50,734 bases of DNA from a virus. Below the pieces are notes generated by a model. That model worked only from the letters and a program-made list of their open reading frames with translations, searched no databases and was not told where the DNA came from. Of the stretch, positions 32,581 through 39,608 are shown in pieces. The stretch's first letter is position 1. Each line of letters opens with the position of its first letter. A program made the position numbers and the translations under genes. The stretch spans positions 1 to 50,734 of the IMG/VR virus record IMGVR_UViG_3300046167_000720; one strand, 5' to 3'.

Positions 32581-32991
32581 ATGGATATTGATTTTCAAGT
32601 CACGCCGCCGAAGTTCCTGTTCGACAACGAAGTCGAGAACTTCTCGAGAGCGTTCGCGATGAGGGTCTGCTATCAGGCCGGACTTTCGATCTCGGCCGCC
32701 ACGGGAGTGTCGAACGACAGCGAAGAATTCGAACGATACAACGCGACCGCGTTCCGACTGCTCGAGCCGATGGCGAAAGCAATCGTCGAGGAATCACTCG
32801 AAAGGATCGACGATCAGGTTCGAAGATCCGTCAAGCGATGCCGATCAATCAGCCGGCGTCAACCAGTCCCAGCGCCGAAAGACGTCGACCTCTTCACGGC
32901 TTACGCCATAGAGAGGGCGGAGTTCTACGGAGCGTTCCTCGCGAGCGAAGTTCTTAACGAGATCAACTCAAGCAACAAGGAAGGGGAATGA
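32581..32991 (+). CDS. Helical protein upstream of CsrA gene
   Basis: A 136-residue, mainly helical protein (NEVENFSRAFAMRVCYQAGLSISAATGVSNDSEEFERYNATAFRLLEPMAKAIVEESLERIDDQVRRSVKRC). Its stop overlaps the upstream ATG of the CsrA-like gene (ATGA), so the two are translationally linked. No domain is recognised. As a coupled partner it could modulate CsrA activity the way FliW does in some bacteria, but there is no sequence evidence for that. Confidence 0.6.
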   Translation: MDIDFQVTPPKFLFDNEVENFSRAFAMRVCYQAGLSISAATGVSNDSEEFERYNATAFRLLEPMAKAIVEESLERIDDQVRRSVKRCRSISRRQPVPAPKDVDLFTAYAIERAEFYGAFLASEVLNEINSSNKEGE

Positions 32992-32993
32992 AA

Positions 32994-33290
32994 ATGTTAG
33001 CACTATCAAGAAGAGTCGGTCAGTCGATTCACTGTGGGGGCGGAGGCGTCGACGTGTTGTTCACGTATCAACGACCGACCCGAGACGGCGTCGTTCTGAC
33101 AATGAAGAGAGCCGGCTCGCCGCCTTGTGATCTTGCTCTACCGATCGGCGTCACAGCAAAAATCGGAGAGATCGAAATACAGCCAGTATGGTCGACGCCT
33201 CACAAGGCGAGACTCGGGTTCGACGCGCCGAGCGACGTTCGAATCATGCGGACAGAATTACTCAATGAAACGAAAGGAAGTGAAAAATGA
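32994..33290 (+). CDS. csrA: CsrA-like RNA-binding regulator with internal insert
   Basis: A 98-residue protein. The N-terminus MLALSRRVGQSI and the C-terminal part KARLGFDAPSDVRIMRTEL are the first and last strands of CsrA, including Leu4 and the Arg (IMR) that contact RNA in known CsrA. Between them lies about 45 extra residues (from HCGGGGVDV to GVTAKI), so the usual 60-residue protein is enlarged. I prefer ATG 32994 because CsrA begins ML and AAGGGGA is six bases upstream; ATG 32988 adds two residues. CsrA dimers bind GGA sites near ribosome sites and alter translation and mRNA stability. The gene is coupled to both neighbours. Confidence 0.8.
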   Translation: MLALSRRVGQSIHCGGGGVDVLFTYQRPTRDGVVLTMKRAGSPPCDLALPIGVTAKIGEIEIQPVWSTPHKARLGFDAPSDVRIMRTELLNETKGSEK

Positions 33291-33457
33291 ATTGGTGGAA
33301 GTTCGGTCGATTTGTTGTTGTACGAACAGAAAGCGGATGGGGGCTCCGAAGCGAAGAGAACCCCGAGGAGGTCGTTGTTTGTGGAGCCTTGTCGGAGGCG
33401 CTGTCTCATGTGTCCAGTTTTGTCCACTTTGAAAAACCCCTAGAAGACAAGGGATAG
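33287..33457 (+). CDS. Short protein coupled to csrA
   Basis: A 56-residue frame starting inside the CsrA stop (ATGA): WWKFGRFVVVRTESGWGLRSEENPEEVVVCGALSEALSHVSSFVHF. Overlap with the csrA stop, a GGAAG sequence upstream and a plausible amphipathic composition favour a real gene. Against it, its last third covers the GTCCA repeats of promoter module P5, so the coding extent may be accidental. Confidence 0.45.
   Translation: MNWWKFGRFVVVRTESGWGLRSEENPEEVVVCGALSEALSHVSSFVHFEKPLEDKG
33312..33326 (+). promoter_or_regulatory. TTGTTKTCRTACGAA motif inside small frame
   Basis: TTGTTGTTGTACGAA is one of the best matches to the consensus but lies inside the short frame after csrA rather than directly before a gene. 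It may be incidental or may drive transcription reading into module P5. Confidence 0.3.
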
Positions 33458-33496
33458 ATTGAGTCTATTTGACCCGCGGGGTCGGGATGCTAGTAT
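33412..33496 (+). promoter_or_regulatory. Promoter module P5
   Basis: GTCCA at 33412-33416 and 33422-33426 are ten bases apart. The -35 TTGACC (33469-33474) is within the dyad GACCCGCGGGGTC. The -10 TAGTAT is at 33491-33496 after 16 bases. Downstream, TTTCAATGTGTTCGGA matches P1 base for base over much of its length. It leads the gene at 33542. Confidence 0.72.
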
Positions 33497-33541
33497 TTCA
33501 ATGTGTTCGGAACGATTAACAACTAACACGGAGTCAACAAA

Positions 33542-33793
33542 ATGAGCAACGCAACGAAATACCTAAAAGACTTTTTCGCTGAGAAAGACCTGATCGATGA
33601 GAGCTTCGAAGTTACAAGCGAGAACGGAACCGTAAACATGATGTCGACCGGAGTTGTGATCGAAGCAATCTTCACCGCATCACAGAACGAACAGAAGGCG
33701 ATCGGCGACATGATCAGAAAGATCGATTTCATGAACGGCGACGTGAACCATTATCTCAAACACTTAGGACAAGCGCTCGCCGTCAACATGTAA
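33542..33793 (+). CDS. Small conserved phage protein
   Basis: An 83-residue protein (YLKDFFAEKDLIDESFEVTSENGTVNMMSTGVVIEAIFTASQNEQKAIGDMIRKIDFMNGDVNHYLKHLGQALAVNM). The pattern FF.EK...GTV..M...VVIEAI..A..NEQ..I.D..RKIDF.NGDVNHYLKHL is one I recognise from many unrelated phages, where it is a small conserved early protein of unknown function. It is the first gene after module P5, which fits early expression. Confidence 0.7.
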   Translation: MSNATKYLKDFFAEKDLIDESFEVTSENGTVNMMSTGVVIEAIFTASQNEQKAIGDMIRKIDFMNGDVNHYLKHLGQALAVNM

Positions 33794-33802
33794 CAACTCA
33801 AC

Positions 33803-33839
33803 GAGGTCACGCTCCCGAGCCTCTTCGAAATCGGGAGCG
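33803..33839 (+). ncRNA. H-type pseudoknot leader element, copy 5
   Basis: GAGG (33803-33806) pairs with CCTC (33820-33823). CGCTCCCGA (33810-33818) pairs with TCGGGAGCG (33831-33839), the longest second stem of the set at nine pairs. The ATG of the next gene is 31 bases downstream. Confidence 0.7.
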
Positions 33840-33870
33840 CTTTTCAACAACAGGACACGGAGTCAACAAA

Positions 33871-34206
33871 ATGAAAAACGTGAAAGACTACGACGGACAA
33901 ATGATCGAATGCTATCAGGACAAGGATCTCGAAAAGTTTTCGAAAGACTTCGAAGAGATACAGGATAGGTGGTTCGAAATCTGGAAGGCTCGCGGATCGA
34001 AAGACGAGGGGACGTGCTGTCTCGGTGTCGGGCTCCGCGTGAACTACGTTCGACCACGATGTCGAACACCGGAGTCCAAGCTCGTCGTCAACTGGGTGTG
34101 GTCGCAAGGCGACCTCGAAGCTCAACGAACGAAGGACGAGATCCTCGAACTCTGTGAGAGCTACGGACTCACCGGCGTCTCGTACGAATGCGGACGGATG
34201 GACTGA
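33871..34206 (+). CDS. Small protein, unknown
   Basis: A 111-residue protein (MIECYQDKDLEKFSKDFEEIQDRWFEIWKARGSKDEGTCCLGVGLRVNYVRPRCRTPESKLVVNWVWSQGDLEAQRTKDEILELCESYGLTGVSYECGRMD). A helical N-terminal half is followed by a beta-rich half with cysteines. No family is recognised. It is flanked by pseudoknots 5 and 6, so each gene here has its own leader element. Confidence 0.55.
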   Translation: MKNVKDYDGQMIECYQDKDLEKFSKDFEEIQDRWFEIWKARGSKDEGTCCLGVGLRVNYVRPRCRTPESKLVVNWVWSQGDLEAQRTKDEILELCESYGLTGVSYECGRMD

Positions 34207-34215
34207 CAACTCAAC

Positions 34216-34251
34216 GAGGTCACGCTCCCCCGCCTCTATGAAGTGGGGAGC
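34216..34251 (+). ncRNA. H-type pseudoknot leader element, copy 6
   Basis: GAGG (34216-34219) pairs with CCTC (34233-34236). GCTCCCC (34224-34230) pairs with GGGGAGC (34245-34251). The next ATG is 26 bases downstream behind AAGGAG. Confidence 0.7.
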
Positions 34252-34277
34252 ACAACTCAGGACAAGGAGTCCCGAAG

Positions 34278-34631
34278 ATGATTATTCGAAAAGGCTTGAA
34301 CGATTACGAGAAGACGAAGAACGACAAGAAGAAAGTCGTCACCGAGAGAGACTTCAACGACTTCGACCTCGGCTTCGAAGACGAAGGTGAGACTCGGATC
34401 TATATCCTCGACACCAACGAGAAGATCCAGATGTCGAAGAACGGGTTCGCCTACGGTCCCGCGTTCGTTGTGTTCTCAGAAAGAGCGGGCGGAACGTATC
34501 GATCGGAGTATTACGTCAACGATCCGACGATGTGGGCGTGGGTCCGCCGGCTCATCGCCGAGGGACACATGAACTCCGGGAACATGATCGAAGGGCCGAC
34601 GAACGAAGAAGCCTCGGTCGTCTATAGCTAG
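34278..34631 (+). CDS. Small protein, unknown
   Basis: A 117-residue protein. A charged helical first third (YEKTKNDKKKVVTERDFNDFDLGF) is followed by ETRIYILDTNEKIQMSKNGFAYGPAFVVFSERAGGTYRSEYYVNDPTMWAWVRRLIAEGHMNSGN. No domain is recognised. It is the last of the run of pseudoknot-led genes, and a long hairpin follows its stop. Confidence 0.55.
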   Translation: MIIRKGLNDYEKTKNDKKKVVTERDFNDFDLGFEDEGETRIYILDTNEKIQMSKNGFAYGPAFVVFSERAGGTYRSEYYVNDPTMWAWVRRLIAEGHMNSGNMIEGPTNEEASVVYS

Positions 34632-34639
34632 GAGAAAAA

Positions 34640-34695
34640 GTCGCCCCCTCCCTTTCGTCGCGATGCTCATTCAAGGCGAGAGGGAGGCAGGCGAC
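34640..34695 (+). ncRNA. Long hairpin in intergenic spacer
   Basis: GTCGCC (34640-34645) pairs with GGCGAC (34690-34695). CTCCCT (34648-34653) pairs with AGGGAG (34681-34686). TCGC (34658-34661) pairs with GCGA (34676-34679). The stem starts eight bases after a stop and has no U-tract, so it may be a transcript end stabiliser or a processed small RNA. Confidence 0.5.
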
Positions 34696-34754
34696 ATAAT
34701 CAACGATACTCATCAGCCGGAGTCGCCTCGTCCGGTCTCCAAGAAAACGGGGCA

Positions 34755-34769
34755 TTGTTTACAACCCGA
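34755..34769 (+). promoter_or_regulatory. TTGTTKTCRTACGAA-like motif before 34789
   Basis: TTGTTTACAACCCGA is a poor but recognisable copy, 19 bases before the next ATG and directly ahead of CGAAGGAACG. Confidence 0.3.
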
Positions 34770-34788
34770 AACCGAAGGAACGACAAAC

Positions 34789-35232
34789 ATGACGCGAATG
34801 ATCTACAGGATCCACGCCGAGCGAGACGGACAGCGCAGTGATCCAGCCGGCCCGACGCCGCTGTCCATCATCAAGACCTTGAGAGACACGCTATCGGTCA
34901 CGCTCTGGGATGAACACGTCTCGCTTCAGGCGAGACCGTACGAGAAGGATGCTGAGTGGGAGACGTTGAGGTTCTCCCGGAGGACCGGCCGCTTCATGAT
35001 GCCGAAGACGTTCGACCCTGAGTACAAGACGTTACTCCGGAAACATCTGAGGGATCTCAACGCCGCGGTGAGACTCAACGTCATCGTCCGTCACATCTCG
35101 AACAACCTGATCCCCGAAGGTCTCGACGTGGAATACGTCGACCAAGAAGAAGAGCAAGCCGAGTTCGATGATCTCGAGGAGAAGTTCGGAGATCCGTTCG
35201 AAGGTCTCGATGAGCTCGGCGATTCTATTTGA
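34789..35232 (+). CDS. Small protein, unknown
   Basis: A 147-residue protein from ATG 34789 (site GAAGGAACG). It has a basic N-terminal half (RIHAERDGQRSDPAGPTPLSIIKTLRDTLSVTLWDEHVSLQARPY) and a very acidic tail (EYVDQEEEQAEFDDLEEKFGDPFEGLDELGD). The acidic tail might mimic DNA, as some anti-defence proteins do, but this is only a compositional remark. No family is recognised. Confidence 0.55.
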   Translation: MTRMIYRIHAERDGQRSDPAGPTPLSIIKTLRDTLSVTLWDEHVSLQARPYEKDAEWETLRFSRRTGRFMMPKTFDPEYKTLLRKHLRDLNAAVRLNVIVRHISNNLIPEGLDVEYVDQEEEQAEFDDLEEKFGDPFEGLDELGDSI

Positions 35233-35257
35233 TCAGGCGAGCCAGTTTGTGGTAGGT

Positions 35258-35272
35258 TTGTTATCACTCAAC
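35258..35272 (+). promoter_or_regulatory. TTGTTKTCRTACGAA-like motif before 35290
   Basis: TTGTTATCACTCAAC, 17 bases before the start codon of the next small gene, ahead of GAAGGAG. Confidence 0.35.
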
Positions 35273-35289
35273 AACAACGAAGGAGCGAC

Positions 35290-35475
35290 ATGAAGATCCT
35301 CGCGAAGGCGACCATCAGGAAAACAGCCGTCACGATCCAGAAGAGACCTTACGGGTTCTACGTCGAATGGATCGGACCAAGAACACAGGGCATCGCCGGA
35401 CCCTTCGTCTCACTCGAGGCGGCCGACGAAATATTCTCAGCGACGACATCTCGACTTTTGAAAGGATACGAATGA
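35290..35475 (+). CDS. Small protein, unknown
   Basis: A 61-residue protein (ATIRKTAVTIQKRPYGFYVEWIGPRTQGIAGPFVSLEAADEIFSATTSRLLKG). Alternating beta strands followed by a helix are suggested. It has a clear AAGGAG site and starts a three-gene run that continues into the SNF2 helicase. No family is recognised. Confidence 0.5.
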   Translation: MKILAKATIRKTAVTIQKRPYGFYVEWIGPRTQGIAGPFVSLEAADEIFSATTSRLLKGYE

Positions 35476-35476
35476 C

Positions 35477-35890
35477 ATGAACGGCACTTTACCAATTCAC
35501 AACACGAACCCGATCAAAGCCGGCGACGATCTCGAGGAGGGAGCCGCCGTCTTCCGTCCAGTGATTACATCTCCCACGATGGCAGTCTTCACGACTGAGG
35601 GAATGAGGTTCGGCGTGTTCGTTCAAGCCGGAACCGTCGGGCCTTACAAGACGAGCCACGGGACGAACTTCTGTAACTTCGGCGGCACGATGTCCGACCC
35701 GTCCGCGTCGCCGCATTTCAGAACCGAAGACGAAGCGAACGCGTGGATAGTGGAACAGATCCAGAAGGCTCGCGAGGAACTACAAGATCAGATCTGTGAG
35801 GTCATGGCCGCGGCGAAGATCAGACAAGAAGCCGCGTCAAATTGTTGTCGTACGAAATCAAAGGAGGCCGGCTGTGATCAATCGAAATAG
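35477..35890 (+). CDS. Small protein overlapping the SNF2 helicase start
   Basis: A 137-residue protein one base after the previous stop. The middle (FRPVITSPTMAVFTTEGMRFGVFVQAGTVGPYKTSHGTNFCNFGG) is beta-rich, and a helix follows (TEDEANAWIVEQIQKAREELQDQICEVMAAAKI). The last 15 residues overlap the helicase start and contain a cysteine pair. No family is recognised. It may be a helicase partner by position only. Confidence 0.5.
   Translation: MNGTLPIHNTNPIKAGDDLEEGAAVFRPVITSPTMAVFTTEGMRFGVFVQAGTVGPYKTSHGTNFCNFGGTMSDPSASPHFRTEDEANAWIVEQIQKAREELQDQICEVMAAAKIRQEAASNCCRTKSKEAGCDQSK
35842..35856 (+). promoter_or_regulatory. TTGTTKTCRTACGAA motif before SNF2 helicase
   Basis: TTGTTGTCGTACGAA is the best match in the window. 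It lies inside the end of the preceding gene, 17 bases ahead of the GTG start and directly upstream of AAAGGAGG. Finding it within coding sequence argues that position relative to the start codon is what is conserved. Confidence 0.45.
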
Positions 35891-37337
35891 AAACGAATAT
35901 GATCTCAGCGCTCACACTTCACCGGACGGGAAGTGGTACGACTCCTTCAACAGAATGAAACAGAGACCATTCCATCTGGTTGTCGTTCCGAAGAGTGTGT
36001 CGAAAGTATGGGTCGATCACGTAGAGAGATCCAACGCCGGAGGAATCGAGCTCTACCCTCACCAGAAGAACGCCGTCGCGAAGCTACTGAACAGACTCTT
36101 CTTCCTGTTCGCCCATGGGATGGGATCCGGGAAGACGTTCACCGCCCTCGGTGCGATCGGCGTTCTCAACGAGGAGTGTCGCGTCCTCGATCTCGTCGGG
36201 ATGTCGAAAGCGAAGAAGCTGCACAGATTGGACATGGCGACGGCGATCGTGAAACCGTTGATCGTTGTAATCAATTACGAGTCGGCGTGGAGGAAGGATA
36301 TCGCCGAACGACTCGAGCGAATCAAGTGGAGCTCGATCGTCTTCGACGAATGCCACAAGCTAAAGAGTCCAAGCGGCAAAGCGAGCCGGTGGTTCGCGAG
36401 ACTCGTCGAGAAGAATCCCGACGCTCTTCGTCTCGGTCTGAGTGGGACGCCGTTGTCGAACTCGCCGCTTGACGCGTTCGCTATCTTCAGGGCTCTCGCC
36501 TCTGGTGTGTTCGGGAAGAGTTGGACTCGGTTCCGCTCACGGTACGCGGTCTTAAATCCAAACTTACACGGGCATATCATCCGCTTGATCAATCAAGACG
36601 AGCTCGCGATGAAGATCGACGAACATTGTGACAAGATCAAGACGGAGGACGTGACGGATCTTCCAGCGGTGAGACATCAAACCATACCGATCACTCTCTC
36701 AAGGCCGGAGCGGAAGGCATACGATCAACTCGAGCGGGACATGGTGCTCTCTCTACCCGACGACGAGACGATGATCCCCGACAACGCGCTTGTGCAGTTG
36801 CTCAAGCTGGCTCAACTCACCGGCGGCTTCGTCAAGGCGGACGTCCCCGGCGAGCTCCTGAGAATCGGGACCGGAATTCCGGACAAGTTGAACGCGTTGA
36901 TCGACTTCTCGGAGTCGCTCGATGAGACCGAGCCTCTCGTCGTTATATGTCGCTTCAGGAGCGACCTTGACAGCGTGGGTCAAATCACAGGCCGGAAAGT
37001 CTACGAGCTCTCAGGGAGGCGAAACGAGCTCGAGGAGTGGCAACGAGACGACGGAGGCTCCGTCCTCGCTGTCCAGATCGCCGCCGGCTCGATGGGGATC
37101 GATCTCACGAGGTCGGCTCACTGTATTTTTTACAGCCTCGGCTATTCGCTCGGTGAGTACGAACAGACTCTCGCTCGATGCCATCGTCCCGGACAGTCGC
37201 GGCCCGTGTTGTACACGCATTTAGTCGTCGAGAACTCCGTCGACGAGAAGATCTATCGAGCATTGAGCAACAAGAAAAAGATAATTGACAGCGTGATCGG
37301 AGACTTCAGGAAAGAAAGTCAGGAGGTGACATCTTGA
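35874..37337 (+). CDS. SNF2-family helicase/ATPase
   Basis: A 487-residue superfamily 2 ATPase. HGMGSGKT (residues 81-88) is motif I. FDECHKLK (DECH at 158-161) is motif II. GLSGTPLSNS is motif III. GSMGIDLTRS and QTLARCHRPGQ near the C-terminus are motifs V and VI. The order and the RPGQ ending are SNF2-type, as in phage replication or recombination helicases. It starts at GTG 35874 behind AAAGGAGG; an in-frame ATG further up lies within the previous gene. It may remodel DNA-protein complexes or branch-migrate intermediates during replication. Confidence 0.92.
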   Translation: MINRNRNEYDLSAHTSPDGKWYDSFNRMKQRPFHLVVVPKSVSKVWVDHVERSNAGGIELYPHQKNAVAKLLNRLFFLFAHGMGSGKTFTALGAIGVLNEECRVLDLVGMSKAKKLHRLDMATAIVKPLIVVINYESAWRKDIAERLERIKWSSIVFDECHKLKSPSGKASRWFARLVEKNPDALRLGLSGTPLSNSPLDAFAIFRALASGVFGKSWTRFRSRYAVLNPNLHGHIIRLINQDELAMKIDEHCDKIKTEDVTDLPAVRHQTIPITLSRPERKAYDQLERDMVLSLPDDETMIPDNALVQLLKLAQLTGGFVKADVPGELLRIGTGIPDKLNALIDFSESLDETEPLVVICRFRSDLDSVGQITGRKVYELSGRRNELEEWQRDDGGSVLAVQIAAGSMGIDLTRSAHCIFYSLGYSLGEYEQTLARCHRPGQSRPVLYTHLVVENSVDEKIYRALSNKKKIIDSVIGDFRKESQEVTS

Positions 37338-37849
37338 ACGAGAAGACGATCGAGAGATTCTGGAAGAAGACGAAGGTCAGCGATGAGCACGAGTGGAACG
37401 GCTCGCCGTGTATCGATTGGACAGCTTATCGAATGCCGACCGGATACGGACAGTTCCAGATCGACGGCGAACCTATCGGAGCTCATCGAGCCGCGTTCGA
37501 AATTAAGAACGGCGAGATCCCTTCCGGGCTTTTCGTCTGCCATCGATGCGACCGTCGCGAATGCGTGAACCCCGACCACCTGTTCCTCGGAACTCCGGGC
37601 GACAACATGGAAGACCGAGACAGGAAAGGGAGACAGGCGAGAGGAGAACAGAACGGAAGAGCGAAAGCAACCGAGGGGACTGTTCGCTTGATCAAGCTCT
37701 TCCTCGAAAGACATCCTGCACAAGTCGGATGCAAGGGAGGACAACTCGCATTCCTTCAGCGATGGGTCGACATGTCGAAGACAAGTCTCGAACACATCAG
37801 CCGCGGCACAACTTGGAAACACATCACAACAGAAGGAGCGACGTCATGA
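37334..37849 (+). CDS. HNH endonuclease (HNH_3 type)
   Basis: A 171-residue protein from TTG 37334, overlapping the helicase stop. It carries YGQFQIDGEPIGAHRAAFEIKNGEIPSGLFVCHRCDRRECVNPDHLFLGTPGDNMEDRDRKG, the standard HNH_3 arrangement with HR, CHRCDRRECVNPDHL and N. Such proteins are often free-standing homing endonucleases. The 60 residues that follow form a helical tail that may bind DNA. It is followed by a related but degenerate gene. Confidence 0.88.
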   Translation: MNEKTIERFWKKTKVSDEHEWNGSPCIDWTAYRMPTGYGQFQIDGEPIGAHRAAFEIKNGEIPSGLFVCHRCDRRECVNPDHLFLGTPGDNMEDRDRKGRQARGEQNGRAKATEGTVRLIKLFLERHPAQVGCKGGQLAFLQRWVDMSKTSLEHISRGTTWKHITTEGATS

Positions 37850-38289
37850 ATGTACGCGAAGCCATGAAGAGGTTCGACGAGAGCATCGAGAAAGACGAGG
37901 CCGGTTGCTGGATCTGGAAGAAGTCCCTTCGATCAGGACAGCCCGGACAAATACACATCGACGGGCGTCGCCGGACGCCGCGTCGACTCTCGCTCGAGCT
38001 GTTTACCGATAGACCTCTCCCTCCTTCCTCCTACTGGATACGGGCGAAGTGTGGGAAGTGTCGCTGTGTGAATCCTAAATGTCTCGTCGCGTCGAGACCG
38101 AACAACAATCTCGACGATTGTGAAAGAGAACAAATCAAAGAAGCAATCAGGGCGATGAGATGCGAAGCGAGTGGGAGATTCTTCCATTCGCTTCACGACG
38201 TCGCTGTGTTTTTCAAGACGACGCTCGGCGTGAGCGTCTCTACAACGTACCGAATAGCCGAGGAGGTGGCGAAGTGTCCCAAGATCTAG
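37846..38289 (+). CDS. HNH-related protein with altered catalytic motif
   Basis: A 147-residue protein. AGCWIWKKS and KCGKCRCVNPKCLVASRPNNNLDDCE correspond to the same positions as in the preceding HNH protein, but the key His of CVNPDHL is replaced by Cys and the leading CHRC His is also changed. The zinc-site cysteines remain. It is therefore probably inactive as a nuclease and may keep a DNA-binding or structural role. The C-terminal 40 residues (FKTTLGVSVSTTYRIAEEVAKC) are helical. It overlaps both neighbours. Confidence 0.65.
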   Translation: MNVREAMKRFDESIEKDEAGCWIWKKSLRSGQPGQIHIDGRRRTPRRLSLELFTDRPLPPSSYWIRAKCGKCRCVNPKCLVASRPNNNLDDCEREQIKEAIRAMRCEASGRFFHSLHDVAVFFKTTLGVSVSTTYRIAEEVAKCPKI

Positions 38290-38690
38290 ACGATGTCCTA
38301 AAACAACTACTAGAAAAACGAGAAGAATATCAGGCGGCGAAGAGAATCGCCGAAGCGATAAAGGAAGACGTCGAGCGGTTGGAGTTCCTCGCGAGTGAGG
38401 AGCTACTCGGAACAGGACTCGAAGGGGTTCGAGCTCACGGCCATCAGTGGCGCGTCGGAGATCAGCTATATCTCAACATACCGAAAGAGAATCGCGAGCA
38501 AGCCATCGAGGCGGCGCGTGCTATGCACATGGACGCCGCGATCACTGTTCAGACGACGACCTTGAAGTCGTTCCTGATGGAACGCGTGAAGAGTGGCGAA
38601 GCTCAACTGTCCGACCCCGCCGCCGGGACTCCCCTCGAGGGTCTCGTGAAAGCTCACGTCCAACCCAAGCTATACGGAAGGAGTTTGTGA
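38274..38690 (+). CDS. Helical protein, unknown
   Basis: A 138-residue protein from GTG 38274, inside the preceding gene's end, behind GAGGAGG. It begins with a coiled coil (DDVLKQLLEKREEYQAAKRIAEAIKEDVERLEFL), then a WRVGDQLYLNIPKENREQAIEAARAMHMDAAITVQTTTLKSFLMERV core that resembles small phage proteins found next to recombination and ssDNA-binding genes. I do not name a function. Confidence 0.55.
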   Translation: MSQDLDDVLKQLLEKREEYQAAKRIAEAIKEDVERLEFLASEELLGTGLEGVRAHGHQWRVGDQLYLNIPKENREQAIEAARAMHMDAAITVQTTTLKSFLMERVKSGEAQLSDPAAGTPLEGLVKAHVQPKLYGRSL

Positions 38691-38705
38691 ATGAAAACAA
38701 ACTTC

Positions 38706-38734
38706 TTGACCTGATGGGTCAAATTTGGTAAGTT
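38706..38734 (+). promoter_or_regulatory. Promoter P6 with perfect TTGACC/GGTCAA dyad
   Basis: TTGACC (38706-38711) is the left half of TTGACC-TGATG-GGTCAA, so an inverted repeat covers the -35. TAAGTT (38729-38734) is 17 bases further on. A TGAAAACAA half-site, as in module P4, is at 38692-38700. The promoter lies 61 bases before the gene at 38795, immediately after the previous gene ends. Confidence 0.65.
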
Positions 38735-38794
38735 TTAATCAGCGTTCGACATCGTGTCGTCGCAGGAATTAAGAAACGTTTAGGAGTTTTTTCC

Positions 38795-39544
38795 ATGTCT
38801 ACAGATTTAACAACAACATCGATCGCAGGTTCAGAGATTGCGGTCTTCAATCCCGACAGCGATCTTCGAGAGACGATGGCGTCGAACTTCGAGGACGGTG
38901 AGTCGATGAGATTCAGCGACCTACCGAAGGCGAACCTGAAGTCGAAGCCCTTCAGCGTGAAGATTGGCGGAGCGAATAAGTCGCTCGAATACCTTGAAGG
39001 GATCCTCGCCTTCCGCGGCGCTTCGTGGAGCCTCTGGGCAGACGAAGACAATCAGGGCGGATCTGTTCCGTTCATCACTTCAGTCGACGGGATCGTCGGC
39101 TATCAACGTGGCGACGATGCCGGCACCCTCGACCTCGATCTCATCGAGGAACACCGAACGGGAGACGGGACGTATGATCTTCGAAAGCTCCCGTATATGA
39201 AGTGGACGAAAGAAGGGAACCGGAATATCCCGCCACGAGTGAAGGAATACAGGCATCTCTGTATTCTTCCGCTCGATGGGATCTATCCGATTCATCTTCA
39301 AGTTCCGTCGACTTCGATCGGGATCGCGAAAGATTTCGTGAGGAAGCTCGAGCTCCCCTTCTACAGAACGATCGTGAAGATCGGTCTGAGTGATGCGAAG
39401 AGTCGAGACGGTAAGCGGAGTTACTTCGTGATTGATCCTTCGGTCGTCGGTTCTATCTCAGCCGAAGAGGGGAAGGCCGTAATGTCGGCCTACACAACCC
39501 CTCTCAAGACAGCGTTCCGAGAGAACGTGATCGGCAACAACTAG
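38795..39544 (+). CDS. DNA-metabolism protein, unknown family
   Basis: A 249-residue protein with its own promoter and terminator. Segments such as FSVKIGGANKSLEYLEGILAFRGASWSLWADEDNQGG, YRHLCILPLDGIYPIHLQVPSTSIGIAKDFVRKLELPFYRTIVKIGLSD and the final KTAFRENVI look like a beta-rich single-domain protein. Location between the helicase/HNH genes and the primase, plus independent strong expression, suggests an abundant replication protein such as a single-stranded-DNA binder. No OB signature was identified, so this stays an inference. Confidence 0.5.
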   Translation: MSTDLTTTSIAGSEIAVFNPDSDLRETMASNFEDGESMRFSDLPKANLKSKPFSVKIGGANKSLEYLEGILAFRGASWSLWADEDNQGGSVPFITSVDGIVGYQRGDDAGTLDLDLIEEHRTGDGTYDLRKLPYMKWTKEGNRNIPPRVKEYRHLCILPLDGIYPIHLQVPSTSIGIAKDFVRKLELPFYRTIVKIGLSDAKSRDGKRSYFVIDPSVVGSISAEEGKAVMSAYTTPLKTAFRENVIGNN

Positions 39545-39560
39545 AGAGGCGGTCTCTCGT

Positions 39561-39608
39561 TTCCCGAGTCGGCGTATCCGTGCGACGCCGGCTCGGGAAT
39601 TTGTTTTC
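39561..39608 (+). terminator. Probable terminator before primase gene
   Basis: TTCCCGAG (39561-39568) pairs with CTCGGGAA (39592-39599), with an inner GGCGT/ACGCC stem. TTTGTTTT follows. The T-rich tail overlaps the TTGTTTTCAT motif, so termination and the start signal of the next gene may share bases. Confidence 0.65.
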
